Part shown: in pieces, positions 1 to 9,129 of the stretch
How the letters are laid out: every line of letters starts with the position of its first letter
How positions within the stretch are numbered: position 1 is the stretch's first letter
From: Salinarimonas sp.
GTDB taxonomy: Bacteria; Pseudomonadota; Alphaproteobacteria; Rhizobiales; Beijerinckiaceae
Length of the DNA: 64,000 bases
Direction of reading: 5' to 3'
Assembly: GCA_020832565.1 (NCBI GenBank)
Contig: JAFIEI010000001.1
Span: forward strand, 124,001-188,000
Notes under the pieces: model-generated
The model's input: the letters and a program-made list of their open reading frames with translations, nothing else
Database searches by the model: none
Told to the model about the DNA's origin: nothing
Translations under genes and position numbers: made by a program

Positions 1-29
1 ACACAACATCGATTCGGGCGAATGTAACG

Positions 30-1523
30 ATGGCGAATGCCAATGCGCTGGTGGCGCAGCTTGATCAGAACGAGGCGGAGTACCGCGTCGCGCCGCATAA
101 CCTCGATGCGGAGCAGGCGCTATTGGGTGCCATCATCGTCAATAACGAGGCCTATTACAGGGTTTCTGATTTCCTCGAGCCTGAACATTTCTACGAGGAT
201 CTGCACCGGCGGATTTTCGAGGTCACCTCGAGCCTGATCAAGGCGGGGAAGGTGGCGACGCCGATCACGCTGAAGACCTTTCTGGGCGACCAGGATCTGG
301 GCGGCATCACCGTCTCGCAGTATCTGGCGCGGCTGGCGGCAGAAGCGACGACGATCATCAACGCCCTCGATTACGGGCAGACGATCTACGATCTCTCGAT
401 TCGCCGCAAGCTCATCGCCATCGGCGAGGATACGGTCAATTCCGCCTATGACGCGCCGGTGGATTCCACGCCCCGCGCGCAGATCGAGGAGGCCGAGCGC
501 AAGCTCTTCACGCTCGCCGAGACCGGCCGCTACGACGGCGGTTTCCAGCGCTTCGCCGATGCGCTCACCTCTGCCGTCGACATGGCGGCGAAGGCCTATC
601 AGCGCGAGGGCAAGCTCTCGGGCATCTCCTCCGGCCTCGTCGATCTCGACCGCATGCTCGGCGGGTTGCAGCCCTCGGATCTGGTGATCCTCGCCGGGCG
701 CCCGGCCATGGGCAAGACCTCGCTCGTCACTAACATCGCCTTCAACATCGCCAAGGCCTATCGCGGCGAGAAGCGGCAGGACGGTGTGATCGAGACGGTG
801 AATGGCGGCATTGTCGGCTTCTTCTCGCTGGAAATGTCCTCCGAACAGCTCGCCACCCGCATCATCGCGGAGCAATCGGGCATCCCGTCCTACAAGATCC
901 GGCGCGGCGATATCCGCGAGGACGAGTTCTACAAGCTGACCGATGCCGCGCGCGAAATGCAGACCATGCCGTTCTATATCGACCAGACCGGCGGCATCTC
1001 GATCGCCCAGCTCACCGCACGGGCGCGCCGGCTCAAGCGGCAGAAGGGGCTGGATCTCCTCGTGGTCGACTATCTGCAGCTGCTTTCGGGTTCCGGCAAG
1101 AAGGGCGATAACCGCGTGCAGGAACTCACCGAGATCACCACCGGCCTGAAGGCGCTTGCCAAGGAATTGTCGGTGCCGCTGATTGCGCTGTCGCAGCTCT
1201 CGCGTCAGGTCGAGGCGCGCGAGGACAAGCGTCCGCAGCTCTCGGATCTGCGCGAATCCGGCTCGATCGAGCAGGATGCCGACGTGGTGCTGTTCGTCTA
1301 TCGCGAGGAGTATTATCTGCAGAACCGCGAGCCCAAGCCCGGCACGGAAGAGCATTTCAAATGGCAGGCGGAGATGGATCAGGCGCATGGCAAGGCCGAG
1401 GTGATCATCGGCAAGCAGCGCCACGGCCCCACCGGCACGGTCCAGCTCGCCTTCCAGGCCGACATCACCCGCTTCACCGATCTCGCCGACGAGGACAAGA
1501 TGCCGGAGCGGATCGGTGACTGA
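30..1523 (+). CDS. dnaB: Replicative DNA helicase DnaB
   Basis: Hexameric 5'-3' helicase that unwinds DNA at the replication fork. The 497-residue length is normal for the family. The N-terminal DnaB domain (about residues 20-120, beginning RVAPHNLDAEQALLGA) is followed by a RecA-like ATPase domain with Walker A GRPAMGKTS near residues 223-231 and Walker B LLVVDYLQLL near 344-353. The arginine-rich DLRESGSIEQDADVV segment typical of DnaB is present. The ATG at 30 is the natural start. Only 29 bases of upstream sequence are visible, so its promoter and the gene before it (often rplI/rpsR in this group) are outside the window. The end overlaps alr by 8 bases, which suggests translational coupling. 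Confidence 0.97.
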   Translation: MANANALVAQLDQNEAEYRVAPHNLDAEQALLGAIIVNNEAYYRVSDFLEPEHFYEDLHRRIFEVTSSLIKAGKVATPITLKTFLGDQDLGGITVSQYLARLAAEATTIINALDYGQTIYDLSIRRKLIAIGEDTVNSAYDAPVDSTPRAQIEEAERKLFTLAETGRYDGGFQRFADALTSAVDMAAKAYQREGKLSGISSGLVDLDRMLGGLQPSDLVILAGRPAMGKTSLVTNIAFNIAKAYRGEKRQDGVIETVNGGIVGFFSLEMSSEQLATRIIAEQSGIPSYKIRRGDIREDEFYKLTDAAREMQTMPFYIDQTGGISIAQLTARARRLKRQKGLDLLVVDYLQLLSGSGKKGDNRVQELTEITTGLKALAKELSVPLIALSQLSRQVEAREDKRPQLSDLRESGSIEQDADVVLFVYREEYYLQNREPKPGTEEHFKWQAEMDQAHGKAEVIIGKQRHGPTGTVQLAFQADITRFTDLADEDKMPERIGD

Positions 1524-2667
1524 GGCCTCCATGATCGGCGATTTCGCTATTATCCCGCCCGAGGAAGCCGGCGCCGTCCTCACCATCGACCTGGATGCCT
1601 ACGCGTCAAACTGGCGCCTGCTGCGCGACCGGGCGGGCGGGGCCGATTGTGCGGCGGTGGTGAAGGCGAATGCCTATGGAATCGGTATCGAGATGGCGGT
1701 GCCCAAGCTCCTCGCAGCCGGCTGCCGCACCTTCTATGTCGCGCATCTCGCGGAAGCCAGGCGCGTGCGCGCGCTCACCGGCGAGGCTGTGATCTACGTG
1801 CTCAACGGCTTCCTGCCCGGCACCGCTCCGGTCTATGCCGCGCACGGCCTGCGCCCGGTGCTCGGCTCGCGGGCAGAGATCGACGAATGGGCCGGATTCG
1901 CCGCGGCCCATCCCGAAGCGCCGCCGGCTGCGATCCATATCGATACCGGCATGAACCGCCTCGGCCTGCCGCCCGAGGAAGTGGAGGGCGTCGCCCGCAC
2001 GCTGCCTTTCACGCCGGCGCTGATCCTGACGCATCTCGCCAGCGCCGAGGATCGGACGGATCCGTCCAATGCCCGCCAGCTCGCCGATTTCACCCGGCTG
2101 CGGGGCCATTTCCCCGAGATCCCCGCATCGTTTTGCAATTCTGCAGGCACCTTCATCGAGTCCGTGGCAGCCTTCGACCAGATCCGCGCGGGCGTTGCGC
2201 TCTACGGCGCCAATCCGACGCCGGGGCAGCCCAATCCGATGCGCGAAGTCGTGCGGCTCGAAGCCAGGATCCTGCAGCTTCGCGACGTGCCGGACGGGGC
2301 GGCTGCCGGCTATAACGGCAAATGGACGGCACGCGGCCCGCGCCGGCTTGCGACCCTGTCGATCGGTTATGCCGACGGCTACCTGCGCTCGGCCAGCGGC
2401 TGGGACGTCAAGGCAGGGCAGGGGATCGATGCCGGCATCGCGCTGGTGGGCGGCGTGGCCTGTCCCTTCGCCGGCTCGGTCTCGATGGATCTCATCGTGA
2501 TCGATGTTACCGACGCGCCCGCTGATGCGCTTGCGCGCGGCAAGACTGTGGTGATGATCGGCGACGGGCTCTCCGTCGACGAGGTGGCCGCCCGCGCCGG
2601 CACCATCCCCTACGAGATCCTCACCAGCCTCGGGCGGCGCTATGCCCGCATCTACCGCAACGCCTGA
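1516..2667 (+). CDS. alr: Alanine racemase
   Basis: PLP-dependent racemase that supplies D-alanine for peptidoglycan. The N-terminal TIM barrel carries VVKANAYGIG with the PLP-binding lysine at residue 50, and the second catalytic base is the tyrosine of SIGYADGY near residue 285. The HIDTGMNRLGL segment typical of the family is also present. The start used here is GTG at 1516, inside the last codons of dnaB. An ATG at 1531 with GAGG just upstream is an equally credible start and would remove five residues. The dnaB-alr-radA order is common in Hyphomicrobiales, so this is probably the housekeeping racemase rather than a catabolic DadX. No amino acid catabolism gene lies beside it. Confidence 0.95.
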   Translation: MTEASMIGDFAIIPPEEAGAVLTIDLDAYASNWRLLRDRAGGADCAAVVKANAYGIGIEMAVPKLLAAGCRTFYVAHLAEARRVRALTGEAVIYVLNGFLPGTAPVYAAHGLRPVLGSRAEIDEWAGFAAAHPEAPPAAIHIDTGMNRLGLPPEEVEGVARTLPFTPALILTHLASAEDRTDPSNARQLADFTRLRGHFPEIPASFCNSAGTFIESVAAFDQIRAGVALYGANPTPGQPNPMREVVRLEARILQLRDVPDGAAAGYNGKWTARGPRRLATLSIGYADGYLRSASGWDVKAGQGIDAGIALVGGVACPFAGSVSMDLIVIDVTDAPADALARGKTVVMIGDGLSVDEVAARAGTIPYEILTSLGRRYARIYRNA

Positions 2668-2684
2668 GCGAACGGGACGGGACA

Positions 2685-4094
2685 TTGGCCAAGCGACGCG
2701 CGACTTTTCTCTGCCAGGAATGCGGTGCGGTCTATAACCGCTGGATGGGGAAATGCGAGGCCTGCGGGGCCTGGAACTCCATCGTCGAGGAGGTCGGCGG
2801 TGGCGATGCTTCCGCGAACATGCCGGCCGCCCTGCGCAGCCCGCGCTCCAAGGGCCGCGTCTTTGCCCTGGAAGGGCTCGAAGGCGAGACCAAGGAGCCG
2901 CCGCGCACGCCGGCAGGCATCGCCGAGCTCGACCGCGTCACCGGTGGCGGCTTCGTGCGCGGATCGGTGATCCTGATCGGCGGTGATCCCGGCATCGGCA
3001 AGTCGACGCTCCTGATGCAGGCCTCGGCGGCGCTCGCGAGCGCGGGCAGGCGCGTGGTCTATATTTCGGGCGAGGAGGCGGTCGGGCAGGTGCGTTTGCG
3101 GGCCGAGCGGATGGGGCTCGGCACGAGCCCGGTCGAACTCGCCGCGCAGACCAATGTCGAGGACATCATCGCCACGCTCTCGGAGGGGGAGGTGCCCGCG
3201 CTGGTGGTGATCGATTCGATCCAGACCATGTGGACCGATACGGTGGAATCGGCGCCGGGCACCGTCACGCAGGTTCGCGCGAGCGCCCAGCACCTGATCC
3301 GCTACGCCAAGACCAGCGGCGCGGCGGTGATCCTCGTAGGCCATGTTACGAAAGACGGGCAGATCGCCGGGCCGCGCGTGGTCGAGCACATGGTCGATGC
3401 GGTGGCTTCCTTCGAGGGCGACAGCGCCCATCATTTCCGCATCCTGCGCGCGGTGAAGAACCGCTTCGGGCCCACCGACGAAATCGGCGTGTTCGAGATG
3501 ACGGGCAAGGGGCTTGCCGAGGTAGCCAATCCTTCGGCGCTGTTTCTGGAAGGGCGCGACAAGGCTGCGCCCGGAACCGCGGTCTTCGCCGGCATGGAGG
3601 GCACGCGCCCGCTGCTGGTCGAGATCCAGGCGCTGGTCGCGCCGACATCGCTTGGCACGCCGCGCCGGGCGGTGGTCGGCTGGGATCCGGCGCGGCTGTC
3701 CATGGTGGTCGCGGTGCTCGAAGCGCATGCGGGGCTAAAGCTCGGCATGCACGACATCTATCTCAACGTCGCCGGCGGGATGCGCGTTACCGAACCCGCC
3801 TGCGACCTGGCCGCAGCTGCCGCGCTGGTCTCTTCGCTCTCAGGCGCGGCGCTTCCTCCGGATTCGGTCTATTTCGGTGAACTCGGCCTGTCGGGCGCCG
3901 TGCGGCCTGTCGCGCAGGCGCCGACGCGAATGAAGGAGGCGGCGAAACTCGGTTTTTCCACCGCCGTGATTCCCGCCCTCCGCGGGGAGGCCGACGGCGC
4001 CACGCCCTTGCGCAGCAACGTGATCGGCCATATTACCGAGCTCGTCGCGCAGATTGCTGCGCGTCCGCGCCATCGAAATGCCGCATCCGGGTGA
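2685..4094 (+). CDS. radA: DNA repair protein RadA
   Basis: RecA-like ATPase that drives branch migration during recombinational repair. Domains in order: an N-terminal four-cysteine zinc finger (CQECG...CEACG, residues about 10-27), a RecA-type core with Walker A GGDPGIGKST near residues 98-107, the RadA-specific KNRFG motif (AVKNRFGPTDE), and a C-terminal Lon-protease-like domain ending near LRGEAD. At 469 residues it is full length. The start is TTG at 2685, 17 bases after the alr stop, and gives the expected start just before the zinc finger. It is probably cotranscribed with dnaB and alr. Confidence 0.95.
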   Translation: MAKRRATFLCQECGAVYNRWMGKCEACGAWNSIVEEVGGGDASANMPAALRSPRSKGRVFALEGLEGETKEPPRTPAGIAELDRVTGGGFVRGSVILIGGDPGIGKSTLLMQASAALASAGRRVVYISGEEAVGQVRLRAERMGLGTSPVELAAQTNVEDIIATLSEGEVPALVVIDSIQTMWTDTVESAPGTVTQVRASAQHLIRYAKTSGAAVILVGHVTKDGQIAGPRVVEHMVDAVASFEGDSAHHFRILRAVKNRFGPTDEIGVFEMTGKGLAEVANPSALFLEGRDKAAPGTAVFAGMEGTRPLLVEIQALVAPTSLGTPRRAVVGWDPARLSMVVAVLEAHAGLKLGMHDIYLNVAGGMRVTEPACDLAAAAALVSSLSGAALPPDSVYFGELGLSGAVRPVAQAPTRMKEAAKLGFSTAVIPALRGEADGATPLRSNVIGHITELVAQIAARPRHRNAASG

Positions 4095-4197
4095 AAGCAA
4101 GGGTGACGAACGGCGCGCAGCGGGTTATACAGCGCTCGCGAGAACAATCCGTCTTCCCGCTTGCCCGTCGCCAAGCGCTCTGTAGGCCTCGTCCGGA

Positions 4198-4758
4198 ATG
4201 CCCATACCCATTCTCGATCTCGTCGTGATCGCAGTCATCCTGATTTCCGCCCTGCTGGCCGCCGTGCGCGGCTTTACGCGGGAGGTTCTGGCAATCTTCG
4301 CCTGGATCGCTGCGGCGCTCGCCGCCTGGTATTTCCACCCGCTGGTGCTGCCCTATACGAGCAACTATATCGGCAATGACGATATCGCCCTCGGGGCGGC
4401 GATCGCGGCGGTCTTCCTGCTGACGCTGATCATCGTGTCGCTGATCACGGTCAAGATCTCCGACGTCATTCTCGATTCCGCGATCGGCGCGATCGACCGC
4501 ACGCTCGGCTTCGCCTTCGGTGCCGCGCGCGGGTTTCTGATCTGCGTGATCGCCTGGTTCTTCTTCAGCCATCTCACGGACGGGATCATGCCCGGCTGGG
4601 CCGAGGAAGCGAATACGCGCGGGATGTTGCAATCGGGCAGTGACGGCCTGGTGGGCATGCTGCCCGGTGACATCGACGCGTTGCTGCAGCGCCTCGACCG
4701 CTCCCCGGGGGGTGACCCCGGCGAGCCGGCGGAAGTGATACCGCAGCAGCCGACCTGA
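4198..4758 (+). CDS. cvpA: CvpA family membrane protein
   Basis: Inner-membrane protein of the colicin V production family. It shows four hydrophobic segments within about residues 5-130, starting IPILDLVVIAVILISALLAA, followed by a polar tail of about 55 residues. The glycine-arginine-glycine turn after the first helix (AVRGFTREVL) is typical. Its biochemical role is unsettled, although the family is repeatedly linked to purF and envelope integrity. Here too it sits directly before purF, with an 89-base gap. ATG at 4198 is the start; about 100 bases without a gene separate it from radA. Confidence 0.9.
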   Translation: MPIPILDLVVIAVILISALLAAVRGFTREVLAIFAWIAAALAAWYFHPLVLPYTSNYIGNDDIALGAAIAAVFLLTLIIVSLITVKISDVILDSAIGAIDRTLGFAFGAARGFLICVIAWFFFSHLTDGIMPGWAEEANTRGMLQSGSDGLVGMLPGDIDALLQRLDRSPGGDPGEPAEVIPQQPT

Positions 4759-4847
4759 CGGCGCCTGTCGCGCCGCCGGATCTGGCGTCGGCCATTGCCG
4801 GCGCCGTCTTTCGTTTCGGAGACCCGAAACAGGAGCGGAATGAAATC

Positions 4848-6335
4848 ATGAGCGAGACCTACGCCAGCTATCCGCCCGCCGGTGCGGATCACGATTTCGA
4901 TCTCGATGGCGATACGCTGCGCGAGGAATGCGGCGTCTTCGGCATTTTCGGCCATCCCGATGCAGCCGCAATCACCGCACTCGGTCTGCACGCCCTCCAG
5001 CATCGCGGCCAGGAAGCCGTGGGCATGGTCTCCTTCGACGGCAAGCGCTTCCACGCTGAACGCAAGCTCGGTCTGGTGGGTGATTCGTTTTCCGACCGCG
5101 CCGTGATCGACCGCCTCGAGGGCGCCTCGGCCATCGGCCATGTGCGTTATTCCACCACCGGCGAGACGGTGATCCGCAACGTGCAGCCGCTCTTCGCCGA
5201 GCTCGATGGCGGCGGCTTCGCCGTGGCGCATAACGGCAACCTCACCAACGGCATCACGCTTCGGCAGGAACTGATCAAGGATGGCGCGATCTGCCAGTCG
5301 ACCACCGATACCGAGGTGATCCTGCACCTGCTCGCGCGCAGCCGCAAACCGCGCCTGATCGAGCGTTTCATCGATGCCGTGCGTGAGCTGGAGGGCGCCT
5401 ATGCCCTCGTCGCGCTCTCCAACAAAAAGCTCATCGGCGCCCGCGATCCGCTGGGCATCCGCCCGCTGGTGATCGGCGAGCTCGACGGCAAGTACATCCT
5501 CGCATCAGAGACCTGCGCGCTCGACATTATCGGCGCGAAATTCGTGCGCGACGTCGAGAATGGCGAGGTCGTCGTGATCTCCGAGAATGGCCTGGAGAGC
5601 CTGCGCCCGTTCCCGCCATGCCCGGCGCGCCCCTGCGTGTTCGAATACATCTATTTCGCGCGCCCCGATTCGATCGTGAACGGGCGCAGCGTCTACGATG
5701 CCCGCAAGGCCTTCGGCGCGCAGCTCGCCATCGAGAATCCGGTCGATGTCGACGTGGTGGTGCCGGTGCCCGATTCGGGCGTGCCGGCGGCGATCGGCTA
5801 TGCCCAGAAGGCGGGCGTGCCCTATGAGCTCGGCATCATCCGCAACCATTATGTCGGGCGCACCTTCATCCAGCCGACCCAGGCGATCCGCGAGCTCGGG
5901 GTGCGGCTCAAGCATTCCGCCAACCGCGCGGCCATCGCGGGCAAGCGCATCGTCCTGATCGACGATTCGCTGGTGCGCGGCACCACCTCGGTCAAGATCG
6001 TGCGGATGATGCGCGAGGCGGGGGCGCGGGAAGTGCATTTCCGGCTGGCCTCGCCGCCGATCACGCATCCCGATTTCTACGGGATCGATACGCCCGAGCG
6101 CGACAACCTGCTCGCCGCCACGCATGATCTCGAGGCGATGCGCGCCTATATCGGCGCCGATTCGCTCGCCTTCCTCTCGGTCGAGGGGCTTTATCATGCG
6201 CTGGGCTTCCCCGGTCGCGATCCGCATGCGCCGCAGCTGACGGATCATTGCTTCACCGGTGATTATCCCACGCCCCTGGCCGACCTCGGGGTCGCGGCGC
6301 CGCGCAAACTCTCCATGCTCGCAGAAGTCGATTGA
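4848..6335 (+). CDS. purF: Amidophosphoribosyltransferase PurF
   Basis: Catalyses the first committed step of purine synthesis, making phosphoribosylamine from PRPP and glutamine. The N-terminal glutaminase nucleophile is Cys28 (EECGVFGI), so a propeptide of 27 residues must be removed. The glutaminase domain (HRGQEAVG, HNGNL) is followed by a phosphoribosyltransferase domain with the PRPP loop VLIDDSLVRGTTS near residues 367-379. The propeptide makes it the Bacillus type, but cysteines that hold the Fe-S cluster in the Bacillus enzyme appear replaced (SPPITHPDFYGID has Asp; LTDHCFTGDYPT has one Cys instead of CxxC). A cluster is therefore unlikely. The ATG is at 4848. Confidence 0.96.
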   Translation: MSETYASYPPAGADHDFDLDGDTLREECGVFGIFGHPDAAAITALGLHALQHRGQEAVGMVSFDGKRFHAERKLGLVGDSFSDRAVIDRLEGASAIGHVRYSTTGETVIRNVQPLFAELDGGGFAVAHNGNLTNGITLRQELIKDGAICQSTTDTEVILHLLARSRKPRLIERFIDAVRELEGAYALVALSNKKLIGARDPLGIRPLVIGELDGKYILASETCALDIIGAKFVRDVENGEVVVISENGLESLRPFPPCPARPCVFEYIYFARPDSIVNGRSVYDARKAFGAQLAIENPVDVDVVVPVPDSGVPAAIGYAQKAGVPYELGIIRNHYVGRTFIQPTQAIRELGVRLKHSANRAAIAGKRIVLIDDSLVRGTTSVKIVRMMREAGAREVHFRLASPPITHPDFYGIDTPERDNLLAATHDLEAMRAYIGADSLAFLSVEGLYHALGFPGRDPHAPQLTDHCFTGDYPTPLADLGVAAPRKLSMLAEVD

Positions 6336-6343
6336 GCCCGCCA

Positions 6344-7087
6344 ATGTCGAAACCGTTTCAGGATCGTATCGCCGTCGTCACCGGCGCCTCGCGCGGCATC
6401 GGCCGTGCCGCCGCCCTCGCGCTCGCCGAAGCCGGGGCGCATATCGTTGCGGTGGCGCGCACCCAGGGTGGGCTGGAAGAGCTCGACGACGACATCCGCG
6501 CAGCGGGCGGATCACCCGCGACCCTGGTGCCGCTCGATGTCACCGATCTCGAAGCGCTCGACCGGCTCGGCCTCGCGCTCTACGAGCGCTGGGGCAAGCT
6601 CGACGTGTTTCTGGGCAATGCCGGCGTGCTCGGCGCGCTGACGCCGCTGGCGCATCTCGACCAGAAGGTCTGGGACCAGACCATGGCGGTGAACGTCACG
6701 GCGAACTGGCGGCTGCTGCGGTCTTTCGATCCGCTGCTGCGCGCATCCGATGCGGGGAGGGCGATCCTCGTCACCTCCGGCGCGGCGCATCTCGGCGAGG
6801 CCTATTGGGGCCCCTACGCGGCGTCTAAAGCGGCGCTCGAAGCGCTCGGGCGCGCCTATGCCGCCGAGACGGTGAAGACGAAAATCCGCGTGATGATGCT
6901 CAATCCCGGCCCGCTGCGCACGCGCATGCGCGCCTCGGCCTTCCCGGGAGAGAATGCGGAGAAGCTGCGCACGCCGGAAGAACTCGCGCCGGAGATCCTG
7001 CGGCTTGCCTCGCCGGAATGGACCGAAACCGGCAAGATCTTCGATTTCCCGACCGGTCGGGTGCTCACGCATCGCACGCCGGACTGA
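6344..7087 (+). CDS. SDR family NAD(P)-dependent oxidoreductase
   Basis: Classical short-chain dehydrogenase of 247 residues. The nucleotide-binding motif TGASRGIG lies at residues 13-20 and the catalytic pair is Tyr158/Lys162 in YAASK, with a serine in VTSGAAH upstream. The substrate cannot be told from the sequence. The preferred start is ATG at 6344, eight bases after the purF stop. An in-frame TTG at 6332 overlapping the stop is possible but adds only four residues without an obvious ribosome site. Close spacing suggests it is read with purF. It resembles SDRs that commonly follow purF in alphaproteobacteria. Confidence 0.88.
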   Translation: MSKPFQDRIAVVTGASRGIGRAAALALAEAGAHIVAVARTQGGLEELDDDIRAAGGSPATLVPLDVTDLEALDRLGLALYERWGKLDVFLGNAGVLGALTPLAHLDQKVWDQTMAVNVTANWRLLRSFDPLLRASDAGRAILVTSGAAHLGEAYWGPYAASKAALEALGRAYAAETVKTKIRVMMLNPGPLRTRMRASAFPGENAEKLRTPEELAPEILRLASPEWTETGKIFDFPTGRVLTHRTPD

Positions 7088-7117
7088 CGTCGCGGCGCGG
7101 CTCAGCGCGGCGCGGCT

Positions 7118-7360
7118 TCAGCGCGGCGTATCCGTGCAGGGGTCGAGCCGCACGGCATTGGCAGCGTTCGGCAGATCCGAAAACGACTGCGATCCGGCCT
7201 GGCTGCGCGACGTGCTGTTGATAGAGCCCGTGACCAGCGGATCCTCGCCCCGCGCCATGCGCTCCAGCGTCGCGCGATCGGCAGCATTATAGGCATATTG
7301 CCCCGCCGCCAGCGTCAGAAGGCCGATAAAGAGTGCGGCCTTGAGCGTCCGATAAACCAT
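7118..7360 (-). CDS. Small membrane-anchored hypothetical protein
   Basis: Predicted 80-residue protein starting MVYRTLKAALFIGLLTLAAG: two positive charges and one hydrophobic helix, then a polar alanine, serine and asparagine-rich tail ending in RLDPCTDTPR. It could be a single-pass membrane protein with a periplasmic tail, or it may carry an uncleaved signal. I do not recognise the family. The same reading frame stays open upstream to 7804, but only the part from ATG at 7360 has the amino acid composition of a real protein. It faces the SDR gene (stops 30 bases apart). Confidence is moderate because no homologue can be checked. Confidence 0.5.
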   Translation of the reverse strand: MVYRTLKAALFIGLLTLAAGQYAYNAADRATLERMARGEDPLVTGSINSTSRSQAGSQSFSDLPNAANAVRLDPCTDTPR

Positions 7361-7467
7361 CCCGTCCTCGCCCCGTTCCCGACGCGCCCCGGCGCCAATC
7401 CCGTCAAGCTTGGGGGAACGTGGTAAATATGGGGTTGATGGGATGGGGGGAATTTTAGGGGATCGAT

Positions 7468-8883
7468 TCACCGCATCCGGAAACGCGTGCGCAGGCCGAG
7501 GCCGAGGAAGAACAAGAGCGGCAACGACAGAACGGTTTGCGCGGCGGAGAGGACCTTCAGCGACGCGGGAAGTTCCCGCAGGAAACCAGGTTCGAAATAG
7601 GTGCCCGTAAAGCCGAAAAAGGGGAAGAGGTTGCTGAAGCTGAGGGCTGCGGCGACAATTGATGCGGGAGTTATAGACGCGGTAAAGGTCGTTGCGGATG
7701 TGAGATCGGCAAGGCCTAATGCGAGGCCAATTGAGCCGATGAGCCATAACAGGAGCAAGGCAAGGGTTGGGCGTTTTATCGAATAACCGTATTCGGAGAG
7801 CCAACCATAGAATTTGTACGGGAGCCTTTGCCAGAAGCCACCAATCTGACCGGCAAAGCGCAGTTCTCGCCGAAAGAAAAAATGTGCCTCTTCTGGGAGG
7901 CCCTGTTGAGCCAAGAGGTGCCGAATCGTTGCGCAGGAATCTCGGGCTTTAGCGGCAGAACCTGTGCCCGACTTTGGCCATAAACGCTCACTTGCGGTGA
8001 ATGAGCCTTTATCAAAAAAGGTTGTGTTATCGAATTGTGGATAAGAAAATTTAAACTCAACATCGCGAAAATCCACGAGTGATTTAAAGTTGCAGCTATC
8101 GAAGTGCGCTGATGTTTTGTAATTGGACGCGAATAAAGCACTCGTAAATCGAGATTTATCATGGAATTGTGTATCAATAAAATCTGCAACATCCAAAAAT
8201 TTTGATTTTATAAATGAAACGGGACCCTCAAATGACATGTAATCGAATCCTGATATATTATGAAATATAACTTCTGAAAATAATGCTGATCTTAAAAATT
8301 TTGAATAAGTAAAATTGACTTTTTCTTTAAAAATTGATCTATCAAAACATGCAAAACCGTAAAATCGAGCACTATATGAATTTACTTCGTTATGAAACAC
8401 ACTTGAATCGAAGTTTGATTCTTTTAAAAAGATACAATTATTAAAACATACATTCTTACGAAAAACAGAAAAAGTGGTATCAATTGGCTTTGGAAAAATA
8501 CATTTATCTAAGCAGAGATTCTTTTCGAAAATCGTATTATTCAATTTAAAAAATTTATTTAGGCCTAATATAGATGGTATTTTTCTTGAATTATTTCTTT
8601 TAACCCACTCTTTCTCGAAAAGATTCGTGTATTCTTCACTCATTGTTGCCCAGCTATAAATTTCTTGAGAATCTTCTTTTATAAATATTGATGCGATACG
8701 TTGCTCCTCCTTATCTAATCTGAAACACGCCCAAGCATTCCAAGCCTGTCTATTCTTCTCATGCAGATCCCAATCAATTTCATCTCCCTCCTGCTCGCCA
8801 TATAGCGTCATCAGGATGTACCACGGGTTCTGGTTCGCCGGGGTCAGCTTGCTTGTGTCTATATCAAATTGCGTATCGCTCAT
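7468..8883 (-). CDS. Pentapeptide-repeat-like protein with C-terminal membrane helices
   Basis: This 471-residue protein has three parts. Residues 1-100 are polar. Residues about 110-290 show a regular aromatic ladder with phenylalanine every five or six residues (for example CFNNCIFLKESNFDSSVF), as in the Pentapeptide_3 type of right-handed beta-helix. The C-terminal 110 residues contain about three hydrophobic helices (LALLLLWLIGSIGLALGLA; SIVAAALSFSNLFPFFGF; TVLSLPLLFFLGLGL). The repeat-coding part is very AT-rich (8281-8340 has 11 G/C of 60), whereas the membrane part is as GC-rich as the chromosome. This suggests an acquired or mosaic gene. The function is unknown. The ATG at 8883 starts MSDTQFDIDTSKL. 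Confidence 0.75.
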   Translation of the reverse strand: MSDTQFDIDTSKLTPANQNPWYILMTLYGEQEGDEIDWDLHEKNRQAWNAWACFRLDKEEQRIASIFIKEDSQEIYSWATMSEEYTNLFEKEWVKRNNSRKIPSILGLNKFFKLNNTIFEKNLCLDKCIFPKPIDTTFSVFRKNVCFNNCIFLKESNFDSSVFHNEVNSYSARFYGFACFDRSIFKEKVNFTYSKFLRSALFSEVIFHNISGFDYMSFEGPVSFIKSKFLDVADFIDTQFHDKSRFTSALFASNYKTSAHFDSCNFKSLVDFRDVEFKFSYPQFDNTTFFDKGSFTASERLWPKSGTGSAAKARDSCATIRHLLAQQGLPEEAHFFFRRELRFAGQIGGFWQRLPYKFYGWLSEYGYSIKRPTLALLLLWLIGSIGLALGLADLTSATTFTASITPASIVAAALSFSNLFPFFGFTGTYFEPGFLRELPASLKVLSAAQTVLSLPLLFFLGLGLRTRFRMR

Positions 8884-9129
8884 GCCACGCCGTTCCGCTT
8901 TCGTTCGTCACGGAATACGCTGGCACAATGAAAGCCTGCGGAAAAGTGTCAGTCACACCTCTTCCACACATGATTTGAACGGTGTCCTAGCGATAGTGGT
9001 CGGATGCAAGGTCGGGCAGGCTTTTGCTCGACATCAGGCGATTACGGCGTTAGCTTGATACTGGAGGCTTTGTCGGTGATGGCATTGCCTTTTTTTATTT
9101 GCCAGATATCCCAACCCCCAACACCCACC

